Notes under the pieces: generated by a model | What the model was told of the DNA's origin: nothing | Seen by the model: only the letters and a program-made list of their open reading frames with translations | Database searches by the model: none | Shown here: one piece after another, positions 7,584 to 16,082 of the stretch | Position numbering within the stretch: position 1 is the first letter of the stretch | How the letters are laid out: the number at the start of each line of letters is the position of its first letter | Made by a program: the position numbers and the translations under genes | IMG/VR virus record: IMGVR_UViG_3300022743_000010 | Span: 1-39,081 of that record | Origin: a virus | Direction: 5' to 3' (one strand) | Length of the DNA: 39,081 bases

Positions 7584-8794
7584 TAAATTAGCACCTCCAG
7601 CGCACGTACAGGAACGAATGCAGGGTTAGCCACGCTATTACGGCTCACCAGCTCATCGGTACGCGATGCATCACCATAAATACGGTGTGCCAACACCACG
7701 GCGGGCAACACGGCCGTTGGGGTGTAAGTCGATGTTTCATGCAAGCGCTGCGCACGCACAGACACATCACGTACCACAGCAGCACGCAGCCCCACCAAAG
7801 CCGCTGCCACCTCGGGCGCTGGGTCTGTTGCCTCTAGCTCTGCATCCAGTTGGGCCAGCAGCGCATCGCGCAAGTCAAGTGCTTGCACGGCCGTGGCCAC
7901 CACGCCCGGCTGCACAGCCAGCACCAACACCCGAGCTTGCGTTGCTAGCAGCAATCGGCGATTCACATCTGCCACTGCTTGCGCATCCGCCAACGCCAAA
8001 GCACGGGTAGAGCCGGGCCGTACCGTACCGCTTGGGTTTTCGCGCTCATGGATTGCAGTTAGCGCCTTCAAATCAGCCAATGCCGCTACAGGTCGACGCA
8101 CAGACAACACCAACGAGTTTTGCAGCGTAGACAACTGAGCTGCCAAATTTGCAGGCGTATGAATCAATGAGGTGAGTGATACCGAAAGCCCTGAAACTTG
8201 TCGCACCAAGCCCGCAAGCGAACTCGTATCCGACAAACCACGCGCAACTGCTAAAGCCTTGTTTAAACCCGTTTGAAGCTTCGTTAATGTCGATGAAATT
8301 GAATTTTGTACAGCCTTGAAGCTCTTTGCAAAATCACTCTGTGTTACCTCATCCAACAGTGATGCCGCTGCATCTAATTCACTCACCGTATTCGTCTTGG
8401 CTTGTGGAAACTCGTTTTCACCAGACTCAGCAAACGTGATTGAGAAGCGAGCGATACCACCTTGGTCGTGGCTTTCCTTGATTGATACAGAGCCAACCAC
8501 CACCACTTGCATCACACCATAACGTGGGTGCACCAGCTCACCGGGGCCATAGCCCTCAATCGCTGTGATCAACGCATCGCGTTCATCTAGGTACGTTTCG
8601 CCCACAACATAACCATCCACCACAAACTGGCGGGCCTTGCGTCCTAGGTCTTCAGCAAACGGCACATCGCGCTGAGGGTATTCATGCATCACATTGCGAC
8701 GGCCCACTTGGACGTCTGCATTTTGGGTGTGAAACTTCACCCCACGAAATGAGGCCATCTGCCCCCGCTGTTCATTACGCCAATCGCGTGCCAT
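7583..8794 (-). CDS. Mu gp43 (N)-like tail/DNA circularisation protein
   Basis: The 403-aa product belongs to the DNA_circ_N family, named after Mu gpN, a tail/baseplate component. The N-terminus shows the family block WRNEQRGQMASFRGVKFHTQ, then GRRNVMHEYPQRDVPFAEDLG and RYGVMQVVVVGSVSIKESHD. The middle (about 150-300) is helical and variable. It follows the tape measure with a one-base overlap. The circularisation name is historical; a structural tail role is more likely. Confidence 0.9.
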   Translation of the reverse strand: MARDWRNEQRGQMASFRGVKFHTQNADVQVGRRNVMHEYPQRDVPFAEDLGRKARQFVVDGYVVGETYLDERDALITAIEGYGPGELVHPRYGVMQVVVVGSVSIKESHDQGGIARFSITFAESGENEFPQAKTNTVSELDAAASLLDEVTQSDFAKSFKAVQNSISSTLTKLQTGLNKALAVARGLSDTSSLAGLVRQVSGLSVSLTSLIHTPANLAAQLSTLQNSLVLSVRRPVAALADLKALTAIHERENPSGTVRPGSTRALALADAQAVADVNRRLLLATQARVLVLAVQPGVVATAVQALDLRDALLAQLDAELEATDPAPEVAAALVGLRAAVVRDVSVRAQRLHETSTYTPTAVLPAVVLAHRIYGDASRTDELVSRNSVANPAFVPVRALEVLI

Positions 8795-10554
8795 TAGCTA
8801 CCAGCCCCCATATTCGTTTGACCAAGAGAAGACTTCAAAGGCATATTGCTGTTGCTAGAAGAAAGACTCACATCCGTGCTCATGCCAGGGGCTGATTTGA
8901 CGGTGACAACAATTTCACCCCTCAACGTTTCACGCAACATGTCTGATTGCAAATCAATTCGACGGGGGTCTTGCGATGCGTACAGACTGCGCGAGTTGAG
9001 CGCATTGCGCTTTTTATCAGCAGCATGCAAAACAGCCAGTTCTTCATCACTGGTGCTGAAGAGGCCCGTAGCCACTGTTGCAAGTGGGGCCCACTTCAGA
9101 AACTTTAAGTACTTGCTGTAATTGCTTGCTGCGGTTGCAGCGGCACCTCCCGCCGCGCTAGGAATGGCTTCTGTCACACCACCAGTAGAACCGCCACCCA
9201 TCTCAGACCAATTCACAACGTAAACAGGCATCACCCCTGACGCTGCCTTTAGTGCTTCACCAGTGGCAACACCTACAGCCAACCCACCTGCACGACCCGT
9301 TAGCTTTTGCAGTGCAGCGGGCAAGAAGCGCGTCAGGGCATAGCCACCAACAGCCAGCGCGGCACCAGCGCCCGCCACTTGTGCGCCGCTATAACCCATG
9401 CCGCCATCCTTCTTGGAGTCCAACATGTACTTGATTGACCGCGATAGTGCATCGTTCAAAGGTCGTGCAAACCCTTCCGCAGCTTCGCGCAGTGTGTTCT
9501 TCAATCGAGAAGACTGATCAGCGGCATTGTTGATCGCTGTCTGCAAGTCCTTGTCCAATGTCCCACCAGCTCGTTTGATCTGCTGCTCAAAATCACGGAT
9601 GTTTTCTAGCCCCTTGCCACCCAGCAACGCCGCAATGCCACGCTGGGTATCAAGATCAGCTTTACCAAATGCTTTGCTCACAAACGAAAACTTCTGTGCA
9701 TCCGTTGTCAGCTTTTGGTACTTCGTGCGCAACTCTTCAAGCACGGCTACGGAATCACGGCGTGAGCCGTTCTTATTGAAAAACTTCACACCCGTGGCTT
9801 GCTCAGATTCTTTGGCGTAGTGCGCATTGGTGAACAAGCGCATGGTTGAGTCCACCAGCGTAGCCAAGCGCTCAGGTTGGCGCTCAATCTGTGACATACC
9901 TTCGATGAAGGCCAGCGTTGTTTGGAATGACATGCCTGCTGTCTGTGCCCGCTGTGCCACCCGAGAAAAAATGTCACTCAGGTTTTGCAGCTCAGCATTG
10001 CCTAGTCGACCAGCAACGGTCATCTCATCCAGCATCTGTTTGGCCACGCCAGCCTTGGCCAAGTCAAATCCAAAGTTTGCAGCGCCTACTGTCAGGCCAC
10101 CACTTAAGGCTTGATCATTGGCGCCTGTCACCGCCTTGGCCACGCTGATGGCCTCCGTGGCCTTCATCGCCTCTTGGTACTTCAAACCCGCTTGAACGAG
10201 GTTATTAAAGCCACCTACAGTTTCTTCCATCACACCGCCATTGGCACGCACCAAGGCAAACATGTTGCGGTAGGCATCAGTCTGCTCTTGCGCAGACATG
10301 CCCGCCGTCAATCGCACCTGTGTCAGTGTTTTTTCAAGCAGTGCGGCATTCTTGGCCGTTTGCACCATACCCGCACTCAATCCCAGCGTGGCTAGCTGGC
10401 CTTGGTAGCTACCCCAAGCCTGGCGCAGTTTGTCAAACTCAGCCTTGGCATTTTTTCCAAAGCTGCGGGTGGCTTGCTCGGCTTGTCGGGTGGCATTCAG
10501 GTATTGGGAGACATTGCCGTCTACCTTCACGCCTACGGTGTATGTGGTGCTCAT
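8794..10554 (-). CDS. tail tape measure protein
   Basis: The 586-aa product sets tail length. It has the TP901-type core in its N-terminal 350 residues (NAALLEKTLTQVRLTAGMS near 67, SVAKAVTGANDQALSGGLTV near 135). Hydrophobic segments GAQVAGAGAALAVGGYALTR and VSAAAG-like stretches lie near 390-480. It follows the frameshifted chaperones by 8 nt, the normal order. At 586 aa it is on the short side for Mu-like tails, which predicts a comparatively short tail. Confidence 0.93.
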   Translation of the reverse strand: MSTTYTVGVKVDGNVSQYLNATRQAEQATRSFGKNAKAEFDKLRQAWGSYQGQLATLGLSAGMVQTAKNAALLEKTLTQVRLTAGMSAQEQTDAYRNMFALVRANGGVMEETVGGFNNLVQAGLKYQEAMKATEAISVAKAVTGANDQALSGGLTVGAANFGFDLAKAGVAKQMLDEMTVAGRLGNAELQNLSDIFSRVAQRAQTAGMSFQTTLAFIEGMSQIERQPERLATLVDSTMRLFTNAHYAKESEQATGVKFFNKNGSRRDSVAVLEELRTKYQKLTTDAQKFSFVSKAFGKADLDTQRGIAALLGGKGLENIRDFEQQIKRAGGTLDKDLQTAINNAADQSSRLKNTLREAAEGFARPLNDALSRSIKYMLDSKKDGGMGYSGAQVAGAGAALAVGGYALTRFLPAALQKLTGRAGGLAVGVATGEALKAASGVMPVYVVNWSEMGGGSTGGVTEAIPSAAGGAAATAASNYSKYLKFLKWAPLATVATGLFSTSDEELAVLHAADKKRNALNSRSLYASQDPRRIDLQSDMLRETLRGEIVVTVKSAPGMSTDVSLSSSNSNMPLKSSLGQTNMGAGS

Positions 10555-10562
10555 GGTGATGC

Positions 10563-10718
10563 TTATGGTGTAGTTTGTAGTTCGCTCAAGCGTTTGGTGT
10601 AGTACAGCATCTCAGCAGCTGACAAGGCCAATATCTCTGCACGGCTCCAGCCAAACTTCATAGCCAGCAGCATCACATCGTCAAGCAACGCTGTGCGCTG
10701 CTTGACTACTCTTCCCCC
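10563..10718 (-). CDS. -1 frameshift extension of the tail assembly chaperone (GpE-like)
   Basis: At GGGGG (10714-10718, within CTGGGGGAAGAG), a -1 slip bypasses the TAG stop of the upstream gene. The new frame stays open for about 50 codons to TAA at 10563. The peptide contains LLDDVMLLAMKFGWSRAEIL and LYYTKRLSEL, typical of the C-terminal halves of tail chaperone fusions. There is no good independent start at its beginning, and it ends 8 nt before the tape measure gene. Tail chaperones made by frameshift are a conserved feature of long-tailed phages. The exact slip codon is my inference. Confidence 0.75.
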   Translation of the reverse strand, partial: GGRVVKQRTALLDDVMLLAMKFGWSRAEILALSAAEMLYYTKRLSELQTTP

Positions 10719-10996
10719 AGCGCCTCGGCCTCCCGTAGAGCCTTGGTAATTTCCTCAAACTCAGCTGGGCGCATGGCACCAAAATGCCCCTGCGCAAATG
10801 GACCTGTGAATGTGCCAGCACGCACAATCACACGGCAGGCCATTTGAATATTGAAACTGTTAGGTTGAAGAGGTGACGCTTCTTTTTCAGCGTCGCACAC
10901 ATCTGCCATCGTAGGAGGGCGCACCTCAATTTCAGTCGCCATTTGCCCGCCTACTTTCCAAGGCTTCTTCAAGGTTTTGATGATGGTGTCAGCCAT
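10706..10996 (-). CDS. Mu gp41-like tail assembly chaperone (Phage_TAC type)
   Basis: The 96-aa product precedes the tape measure and matches the small tail assembly chaperones: TLKKPWKVGGQMATEIEVR at the N-terminus, ADVCDAEKEA near residue 32, a C-terminal helix ending REAEALGEE. It would coat the tape measure before tube polymerisation. The terminal CTG GGG GAA codons form the slippery stretch that joins it to the GpE-like frame. It starts 3 nt after the tube gene. Confidence 0.88.
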   Translation of the reverse strand: MADTIIKTLKKPWKVGGQMATEIEVRPPTMADVCDAEKEASPLQPNSFNIQMACRVIVRAGTFTGPFAQGHFGAMRPAEFEEITKALREAEALGEE

Positions 10997-10999
10997 GTC

Positions 11000-11353
11000 T
11001 TAACCCTCCAAACACTCTATGCCGTGGAACACCAGTGACACTTCGCCTTTTTCCAGCTCAGGTGGCTTCGCGCAAAACGCACTTTTGACGGTATAGATGC
11101 GGCCCGAGTCGGTTTCAAACGTCAGCGTCGTGTCCTTCACTGCTTGCAAGTCGGTCAGCTTCACATCTGACGTATGGCTGATCTTGAAGTCCACTTGTGG
11201 GTGGACAAACTTTTCAGTAAAGCCATCTACACCAGAATCACTCATCACAGCTTCGCGCTCAATGCCGCCCATGTTGAGTTTTGCCCCCTCTTTGCTGCGC
11301 AAGCGACCAATGCTGCCTAGCGTAATAAATACGCGTCCTGAAATTTGTGCCAT
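11000..11353 (-). CDS. Mu gp40 (M)-like tail tube protein
   Basis: The 117-aa tube subunit directly follows the sheath gene. Family features are RVFITLGSIGRLRSKEGAKL near residue 6, then GGIEREAVMSDSGVDGFTEK and PPELEKGEVSLVFHGIECLEG at the C-terminus. Hexamers stack to form the inner tube of the contractile tail. Confidence 0.92.
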   Translation of the reverse strand: MAQISGRVFITLGSIGRLRSKEGAKLNMGGIEREAVMSDSGVDGFTEKFVHPQVDFKISHTSDVKLTDLQAVKDTTLTFETDSGRIYTVKSAFCAKPPELEKGEVSLVFHGIECLEG

Positions 11354-11377
11354 GACAAATCCTTTTATAAATACGGT

Positions 11378-12850
11378 TTAAAGAATGAACTGCACGCTGG
11401 CAGCAAACACACGGAACTGGTTCACGATGTTGGGCGGCAAGATGCAATTCACACGGTTTACATCACTGGTGCTACGCACCACCAACAAGTCCCGTTTGAA
11501 CTGGGCAAAGTCCTCCAATATGCCCGCCAGCTCCAAGTCACGTGCCACATCCAGCAGCTCGCTCTTGATCAAGCTAGGTGTTGCAATCGCCTGTCCAGGT
11601 GCAAACGAGGTGCCGTCATCAGCCAGCTTGTGGCGTGGAAAACGCAAGCCAATGCGGGCGCGGAACGCATAGCGCATGTAGTCCACCGTCCACTTGGTTT
11701 CCAAATCAAGGTAGCTCACATCGGTCACGCCTGCTGCATTGGTTTGGTAAGTTGTGACCACGCGCTCAATCAGCACGTTGCCGCCTTGGTCCACTGTGAA
11801 AGTGCTCACGCCATCACGCAGCAGCAGGTCACGTTCTTGGCGTGTAAAGCGGTCAGCCACGGCAGGTGGTAGCACACCGGGAAGTACCAGCGTTTGCAAT
11901 GGTCGTGCGGGGTCAATCGAGCCGTTGAATTCACACACAGCTCCCAGCACAGCTGCCCACACGTAAATAGGTGTAGGGCTGCTCTTCACGCCAATGAAGG
12001 TGCTGTGCGGGCTGTTGCGTGCTACGCCCAAAGTGCCCAGCGCTGCCATCGTGCCGCGCCATGCGCCAAACACATGGCCAGTGCGCATGTCCATACCACC
12101 CCAGCGGTTTGACAGCTCGGCTTCTAGCTTGGCAATGTTGGCCACATCGGTGTAGGGCGTGATGATGTCGTAGAACGACTCCAAGCTGATGGCTGCCAAT
12201 GCTGTTGCCACATCGGGGTTTCCAGCACCTACGGTACCAGCAGCGATAGCCACCGTTACACCAGCAGGCAATGCATCATCCACGTAATAGTTGGTGCGCA
12301 CGTCAATGTCATTGCCAAACACACCTTTGTGGCGAGCTGTCAACGTCACCACTGCGGCAGCAGCAGTAGCAGTCACAGGCGCATCTAAATATGCATTCAC
12401 GGCAGCGGCAATGTTGGTGGCAATGGTGTTGGCGGCGTCGTTCACCGCCACGCCCACGGCCACGCGCACGCCATTGATATACAGCGCCAACATGCCTGCA
12501 CCTGTTGCAGTGCCCGTCGTAGTGATGGTTTGTGTGGCTTGCACACCTGCTACCAAGTCATCCAGTGCAATGGCATAGATGTCTGATGTTTTGTTGGCAT
12601 TGCGGGCTGCCATCAACATTTCAGCCAGCACAGAGCCACGGCCAAACATACTCACAGCATCTGCACCTGCATTGATGCGTTTGAGCGTGCCTGCGGGTGC
12701 CGTACCCGTAGCCAGCTTATTGCCGATGTACAAGATGCGGCGGCTCATGCTTGGCAGGCCACGCACAGCCTTGGTGTTGTCAATCTCAACGTAGGTGCCG
12801 GGTGTACGGATATCAATCGGCAGCGTGTTGAATGAAATGCTATCTGGCAT
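11378..12850 (-). CDS. Mu gp39 (L)-like tail sheath protein
   Basis: The 490-aa contractile sheath subunit shows DIRTPGTYVEIDNTKAVRGL near residue 13, then LPSMSRRILYIGNKL, SLESFYDIITPYTDVANIAK near 224, and RYAFRARIGLRFPRHKLADDG near 400. These are the conserved blocks of Mu-type sheaths. It is followed by the tube gene (24-nt gap), giving the canonical sheath-tube pair. Confidence 0.94.
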   Translation of the reverse strand: MPDSISFNTLPIDIRTPGTYVEIDNTKAVRGLPSMSRRILYIGNKLATGTAPAGTLKRINAGADAVSMFGRGSVLAEMLMAARNANKTSDIYAIALDDLVAGVQATQTITTTGTATGAGMLALYINGVRVAVGVAVNDAANTIATNIAAAVNAYLDAPVTATAAAAVVTLTARHKGVFGNDIDVRTNYYVDDALPAGVTVAIAAGTVGAGNPDVATALAAISLESFYDIITPYTDVANIAKLEAELSNRWGGMDMRTGHVFGAWRGTMAALGTLGVARNSPHSTFIGVKSSPTPIYVWAAVLGAVCEFNGSIDPARPLQTLVLPGVLPPAVADRFTRQERDLLLRDGVSTFTVDQGGNVLIERVVTTYQTNAAGVTDVSYLDLETKWTVDYMRYAFRARIGLRFPRHKLADDGTSFAPGQAIATPSLIKSELLDVARDLELAGILEDFAQFKRDLLVVRSTSDVNRVNCILPPNIVNQFRVFAASVQFIL

Positions 12851-12867
12851 GTGTGATGCTCCTAGAG

Positions 12868-13137
12868 TTAAACGGTGGGTGTTGCAGCAGATGCTGTCGA
12901 TGTGTCAGCTGACTTAGCCGTTTGCACCTTGGGTGCGGTGGCAGGCAGATCAGTTTTAGGCTTGACTTCGCTGCCTTCTGCGGGGGCGTTGGTATCAATC
13001 ACCACATCGCCATCCGCAGCACGACGAAGCCAATAGCTGTCTTGGTTAACCCACTCACCCTCAGTAGCCAGTTGGCCGTTCATCGGTTTGCGCACGGCCA
13101 CATCTGGCGTGGTAGGTTTCACAAAAATACGTTCCAT
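12868..13137 (-). CDS. Mu gp38-like small tail protein (DUF2635)
   Basis: The 89-aa product begins MERIFVKPTTPDVAVRKP and has WVNQDSYWLRRAADGDVV near residue 30, matching the DUF2635/Mu gp38 block. The C-terminal 35 residues are Ala/Thr/Ser-rich and probably disordered. I chose the ATG with AAAGAGG just upstream. It lies directly before the sheath gene, as in Mu. Its function is unknown. Confidence 0.85.
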   Translation of the reverse strand: MERIFVKPTTPDVAVRKPMNGQLATEGEWVNQDSYWLRRAADGDVVIDTNAPAEGSEVKPKTDLPATAPKVQTAKSADTSTASAATPTV

Positions 13138-13158
13138 AAAAACCTCTTTCTTCAAAAA

Positions 13159-13770
13159 TTAAGCGGTAGGTGGCAGCACCACATCTATCGCTGTGTTGGG
13201 TTTGTTGGCAATGTCGCCATGCACGTGCAGCAAATCGGGCAAGTCATCTGTGGTGCCAACGCCCGTTTGCAGAGTGTTAGAGCCAGCAGCAGTACAACCC
13301 AACCCACTGGCACCATCTGCTGGGTCTGCGTAGTCATAGGGCAGCTCTATCGCGCTGCCTTCAAAGTTCATTTCAAGCACGGTTAAACCACTGCTGAAGA
13401 AGACGTCCTCATCCACCATCGCACCGCGTTTGAGTTGCCAGCTGCAAGCGCCAATGCGCTGCATGTTGATGGCGCGTGCCACAAACAGCATCAGTTGGTC
13501 TACTCCCACACTCAAGCCATCACCCACGCGGGCGGCATTGCTGTCTGCGGCTTTGGCAATGCAAGCAATCGTGATTTTTGGCGTCAGCTCGTTGTCTTCC
13601 ACTTCAAACACACCTGGCACCACGTACACGGCAGGGGCATCTACTGCGTAGCGTTGCAGCAGCTCGGTGCTTGGCACCTGCGGCAGTGCATCCACCGTGC
13701 GTACCAGATGCGCAGCGGCCGGATGGTCTTGCAAACGCGCAACCAGCGCGGCTTCTATTTCAGCCAGCAT
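13159..13770 (-). CDS. Mu gp37-like protein (DUF1834)
   Basis: The 203-aa protein matches the Mu gp37 group: MLAEIEAALVARLQDHPAAA at the start, then APAVYVVPGVFEVEDNELTP. These are likely tail-terminator or head-tail-connection proteins. The start has a strong GGAGGT ribosome-binding site 4 nt upstream. It overlaps the end of the morphogenesis gene by 11 nt. The C-terminal 60 residues are Gly/Thr/Asp-rich and less conserved in appearance. Confidence 0.85.
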   Translation of the reverse strand: MLAEIEAALVARLQDHPAAAHLVRTVDALPQVPSTELLQRYAVDAPAVYVVPGVFEVEDNELTPKITIACIAKAADSNAARVGDGLSVGVDQLMLFVARAINMQRIGACSWQLKRGAMVDEDVFFSSGLTVLEMNFEGSAIELPYDYADPADGASGLGCTAAGSNTLQTGVGTTDDLPDLLHVHGDIANKPNTAIDVVLPPTA

Positions 13771-14284
13771 AGGTACCTCCGCGTTTGCCTGCTTGTGCAG
13801 CATCGTCAATCACTGCCGTGGTCAGACGCAAAATCTCGCGGCCATCTTCGGCATTCACGCCGATATAGGGGCGCTCAGGAATCGTCACCTTCTTCACGGT
13901 CACAAAGTGGCCGTTGGGCAGTCTGAAGCGCAATGCTGCTGCGTTCTTAGCTTTGATCTCGCCGCCGTTTTGCATCATGGCCGCATACTTGCGGTTGGTG
14001 CCCCATTCGGCACTGTTGTTGTCAGCGCGGCCGGTAATAGAGCGCAGCAACATACTGCTTTTAATCAGCGTTTTACCGCCACTGTGCTGCACACGCAGGC
14101 TAGGCTTCCAGCGGGCACCATCTGGCCCTGTTTGGTTGCGAAAACGCATGCGCGTGCTGCTCTCGCCATAATTGGCAATCGCTTCAAAAATAGGGCGTGG
14201 CTTTTGGCCCAACGCTGCCATGCGTTGCAAGGCAGCATTAAGACCGCCTAGACCGTCAATCGTGGCTTCAATCTTGATGGTCAT
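13760..14284 (-). CDS. virion morphogenesis protein (Mu G / P2 S-like tail completion)
   Basis: The 174-aa product belongs to the phage virion morphogenesis family. Visible are a helical N-terminus, RFRNQTGPDGARWKPSLRVQ near residue 56, SSMLLRSITGR near 87, GTNRKYAAMMQNGGEIKAK near 104 and IPERPYIGVNAED near 145. The ATG chosen overlaps the gp36 stop by 4 nt. In Mu, gpG lies before the protease gene. Here the gene sits between gp36 and gp37, as in many BcepMu-like and other Mu-related genomes. Confidence 0.88.
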   Translation of the reverse strand: MTIKIEATIDGLGGLNAALQRMAALGQKPRPIFEAIANYGESSTRMRFRNQTGPDGARWKPSLRVQHSGGKTLIKSSMLLRSITGRADNNSAEWGTNRKYAAMMQNGGEIKAKNAAALRFRLPNGHFVTVKKVTIPERPYIGVNAEDGREILRLTTAVIDDAAQAGKRGGTYAG

Positions 14285-14787
14285 AGAAACCCTGTCGATT
14301 GATTTCGTTGCCACACGCGCTCACCACTTACCAGCACAGGGGCTTCATTGGTCACGGGTTGCGCACCTGTTTGCGCCTCAGCACCTAGGCTCAGGCGGCC
14401 AGCGGCCACATCGGCCAGCAGTTTCATGGCTGCATCTTGTTTTTTCTGTACAGCCTCGGGCACTTGGTCACCTTGCAAGATGAAACGTGCCATGTCGCAT
14501 GCAATGCGGTTAAGCAATGCAGGCTGCGGGCTCAATGGCAATGTGTAGCGCGTGCCCACATAGCCATCAATCGTGTCTGTTGCGTCTTTTAACGCACGCT
14601 GTGCAGCAGTGGTAGCCACTGCCGCACGGGCCAATTGGTCTGCGCTGTAGGCGCCTAAATTGGTATTGGCTGCAACATCAAGCAGCATTTGCCCCGTCAC
14701 CACACGCGGCATGATGCGGTCAACCAGTTGCGCAATCGTGTCTGCGCCCGTACGGGTTAACAAGTCAGTGGTGGTGGCGTAGCTCAT
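14281..14787 (-). CDS. Mu gp36-like head-tail connector (DUF1320)
   Basis: The 168-aa DUF1320 protein starts MSYATTTDLLTRTGADTIAQ. It contains ALKDATDTIDGYVGTRYTLP near residue 66 and LNRIACDMARFILQ near 92. The family has the fold of head-completion/connector proteins. It follows gp35 in the normal Mu order. Confidence 0.9.
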   Translation of the reverse strand: MSYATTTDLLTRTGADTIAQLVDRIMPRVVTGQMLLDVAANTNLGAYSADQLARAAVATTAAQRALKDATDTIDGYVGTRYTLPLSPQPALLNRIACDMARFILQGDQVPEAVQKKQDAAMKLLADVAAGRLSLGAEAQTGAQPVTNEAPVLVSGERVWQRNQSTGFL

Positions 14788-14826
14788 GGTGCTTGATGTT
14801 GAGGTTTTGAAAAACTAAGTAGCGAA

Positions 14827-15066
14827 TTACTTAGCAACTTCTGCTGGTTCTTCCACCGCAGGCAAGTCAACTTCTTCAACAATCAAAAACTGATCGTTGT
14901 TGAGTTCGTCCACTTGGCCAGGCGTTAGGTCTTCATACGACACCACGCGTGGCTCAAATGAAAACGCGGGTGTAATGCCTGCGCTGTAGTAGCTCTCACG
15001 TTTGGCCGCTACTTTCAGGCCACGGCCTGCGGGGCCAGATAAAACTTTGCGATCGGCTTTTGCCAT
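14827..15066 (-). CDS. Mu gp35-like protein
   Basis: The 79-aa product follows the major head gene, as gp35 does in Mu. The C-terminal segment (DLTPGQVDELNNDQFLIVEE, residues 45-64) resembles the HI1506/Mu gp35 C-terminal domain. I chose the ATG after GGAG rather than an upstream one, which would run into the intergenic hairpin. Its role is unknown; a head or connector accessory role is likely from position. Confidence 0.8.
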   Translation of the reverse strand: MAKADRKVLSGPAGRGLKVAAKRESYYSAGITPAFSFEPRVVSYEDLTPGQVDELNNDQFLIVEEVDLPAVEEPAEVAK

Positions 15067-15104
15067 GTCGTACTCCAGTAAAGAAAAAATGGGGAGGTTT
15101 TGCA

Positions 15105-15129
15105 CGCTGTGCGGCGATAGCGCACAGCG
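15105..15129 (-). other. strong hairpin downstream of the major head gene
   Basis: A perfect 9-bp stem (CGCTGTGCG with CGCACAGCG, 7-nt loop) lies in the gap after the gpT stop, and an ATTTTTTC stretch follows about 18 nt later on the minus strand. It could be a partial terminator, an RNA-stability element, or a member of the structured elements reported downstream of gpT genes in Mu-like phages. I cannot distinguish these by eye. Confidence 0.6.
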
Positions 15130-15151
15130 GTCTGGGGCCTAACTCAAAGAG

Positions 15152-16045
15152 TTAAGGCAGGTACGGGCTCACCACCAACTTGGCAGTTCCCTTGTAAATG
15201 TTGGTTGCACCGTTGGCCAAGAAGTCTGCATTGAGCAGGTTCTTTGCAGCGGCTTCGTTGCTTGGACCGCAAATCAACAGGCGAGGCATGAGACCGAGTT
15301 TGCGGCCGTTGTCGCCCGTCATCGTCATCATGGCGGCGCGTGCGGCTTGGTAGCCTGTGGCATCCAAAGTCTGCTTGCTGCCATAGCACAGCTGCCACAG
15401 GCCATAGCCCACGTTGCCGCGCCAGTCCACGCCATAGCGGAACTCTTTCGCCATGAATACACGCTCATCGGTATCGTCTTGCATCGCTACGAAATTAGGT
15501 TCTTGACGCACTTGGAGGATGAACGGTTTGATGCCACGGGTGTCATCAATCAAGAACCACGGGTTACCAGAACCGCCACCAAAGTTACTCACCAATGCCA
15601 CGCTGCCGTCTTCATTGATGGTGGGGTGGTTGGCGTTGAAGAACGGTTGGCCGTCGTAGCAAATGTTGCTAAAGCCCGCCAGCAGCAATGCGTCAATCAA
15701 CTCTTGCGGGTGACGCTTGACCTCCAAAGCCAAGCTCTCAGTCATAGGCGCATATACGCCTGCTTGGTCGTCAGCCAAATGGTCACGCAAGACGGTCAGC
15801 GTACGCTCCCAGCTCTTGTTCTTGATCGTGAAGTCGTAGGTGCGAATGTTGGACAACACACGGTCACCAATCCACTCACGCAAGCCGGGAATCAAGCCCA
15901 TCCATGCGTACTGTTCGGCAGCCGTGCTGCTAGGCACGCGCATGCTGTATTGGTCGTAGAAGGTATCTACTTTGTGCAATGCACCGTTAAAAACGGTTTG
16001 CAAGCCTGTGAAAAATGCACTTAAGGTGCCACGGTTGATGATCAT
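15152..16045 (-). CDS. major head (capsid) subunit, Mu gpT-like
   Basis: The 297-aa HK97-fold capsid protein begins MIINRGTLSAFFTGLQTVFN. It has PSSTAAEQYAWMGLIPGLRE near residue 38, SWERTLTVLRDHLADDQAG near 79 and GVDWRGNVGYGLWQLCYGSK near 205. These are the conserved Mu gpT blocks. It is preceded by protease, scaffold and capsid-associated genes, and followed by a stable hairpin, which may help give high capsid mRNA levels. Confidence 0.95.
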   Translation of the reverse strand: MIINRGTLSAFFTGLQTVFNGALHKVDTFYDQYSMRVPSSTAAEQYAWMGLIPGLREWIGDRVLSNIRTYDFTIKNKSWERTLTVLRDHLADDQAGVYAPMTESLALEVKRHPQELIDALLLAGFSNICYDGQPFFNANHPTINEDGSVALVSNFGGGSGNPWFLIDDTRGIKPFILQVRQEPNFVAMQDDTDERVFMAKEFRYGVDWRGNVGYGLWQLCYGSKQTLDATGYQAARAAMMTMTGDNGRKLGLMPRLLICGPSNEAAAKNLLNADFLANGATNIYKGTAKLVVSPYLP

Positions 16046-16082
16046 TTTGAATTCCTAAAAAGTTCTTTAAAAAGGGTTGGAA

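Noticed and set aside
11345-11872. 175-codon plus-strand frame over the sheath gene
   Set aside because: It is antisense to the sheath coding region, is His/Gln-rich, and shows no independent signals.
15347-16024. 225-codon plus-strand frame
   Set aside because: It is the exact antisense of the major head gene, which has clear family blocks. It has no ribosome-binding site or family resemblance.
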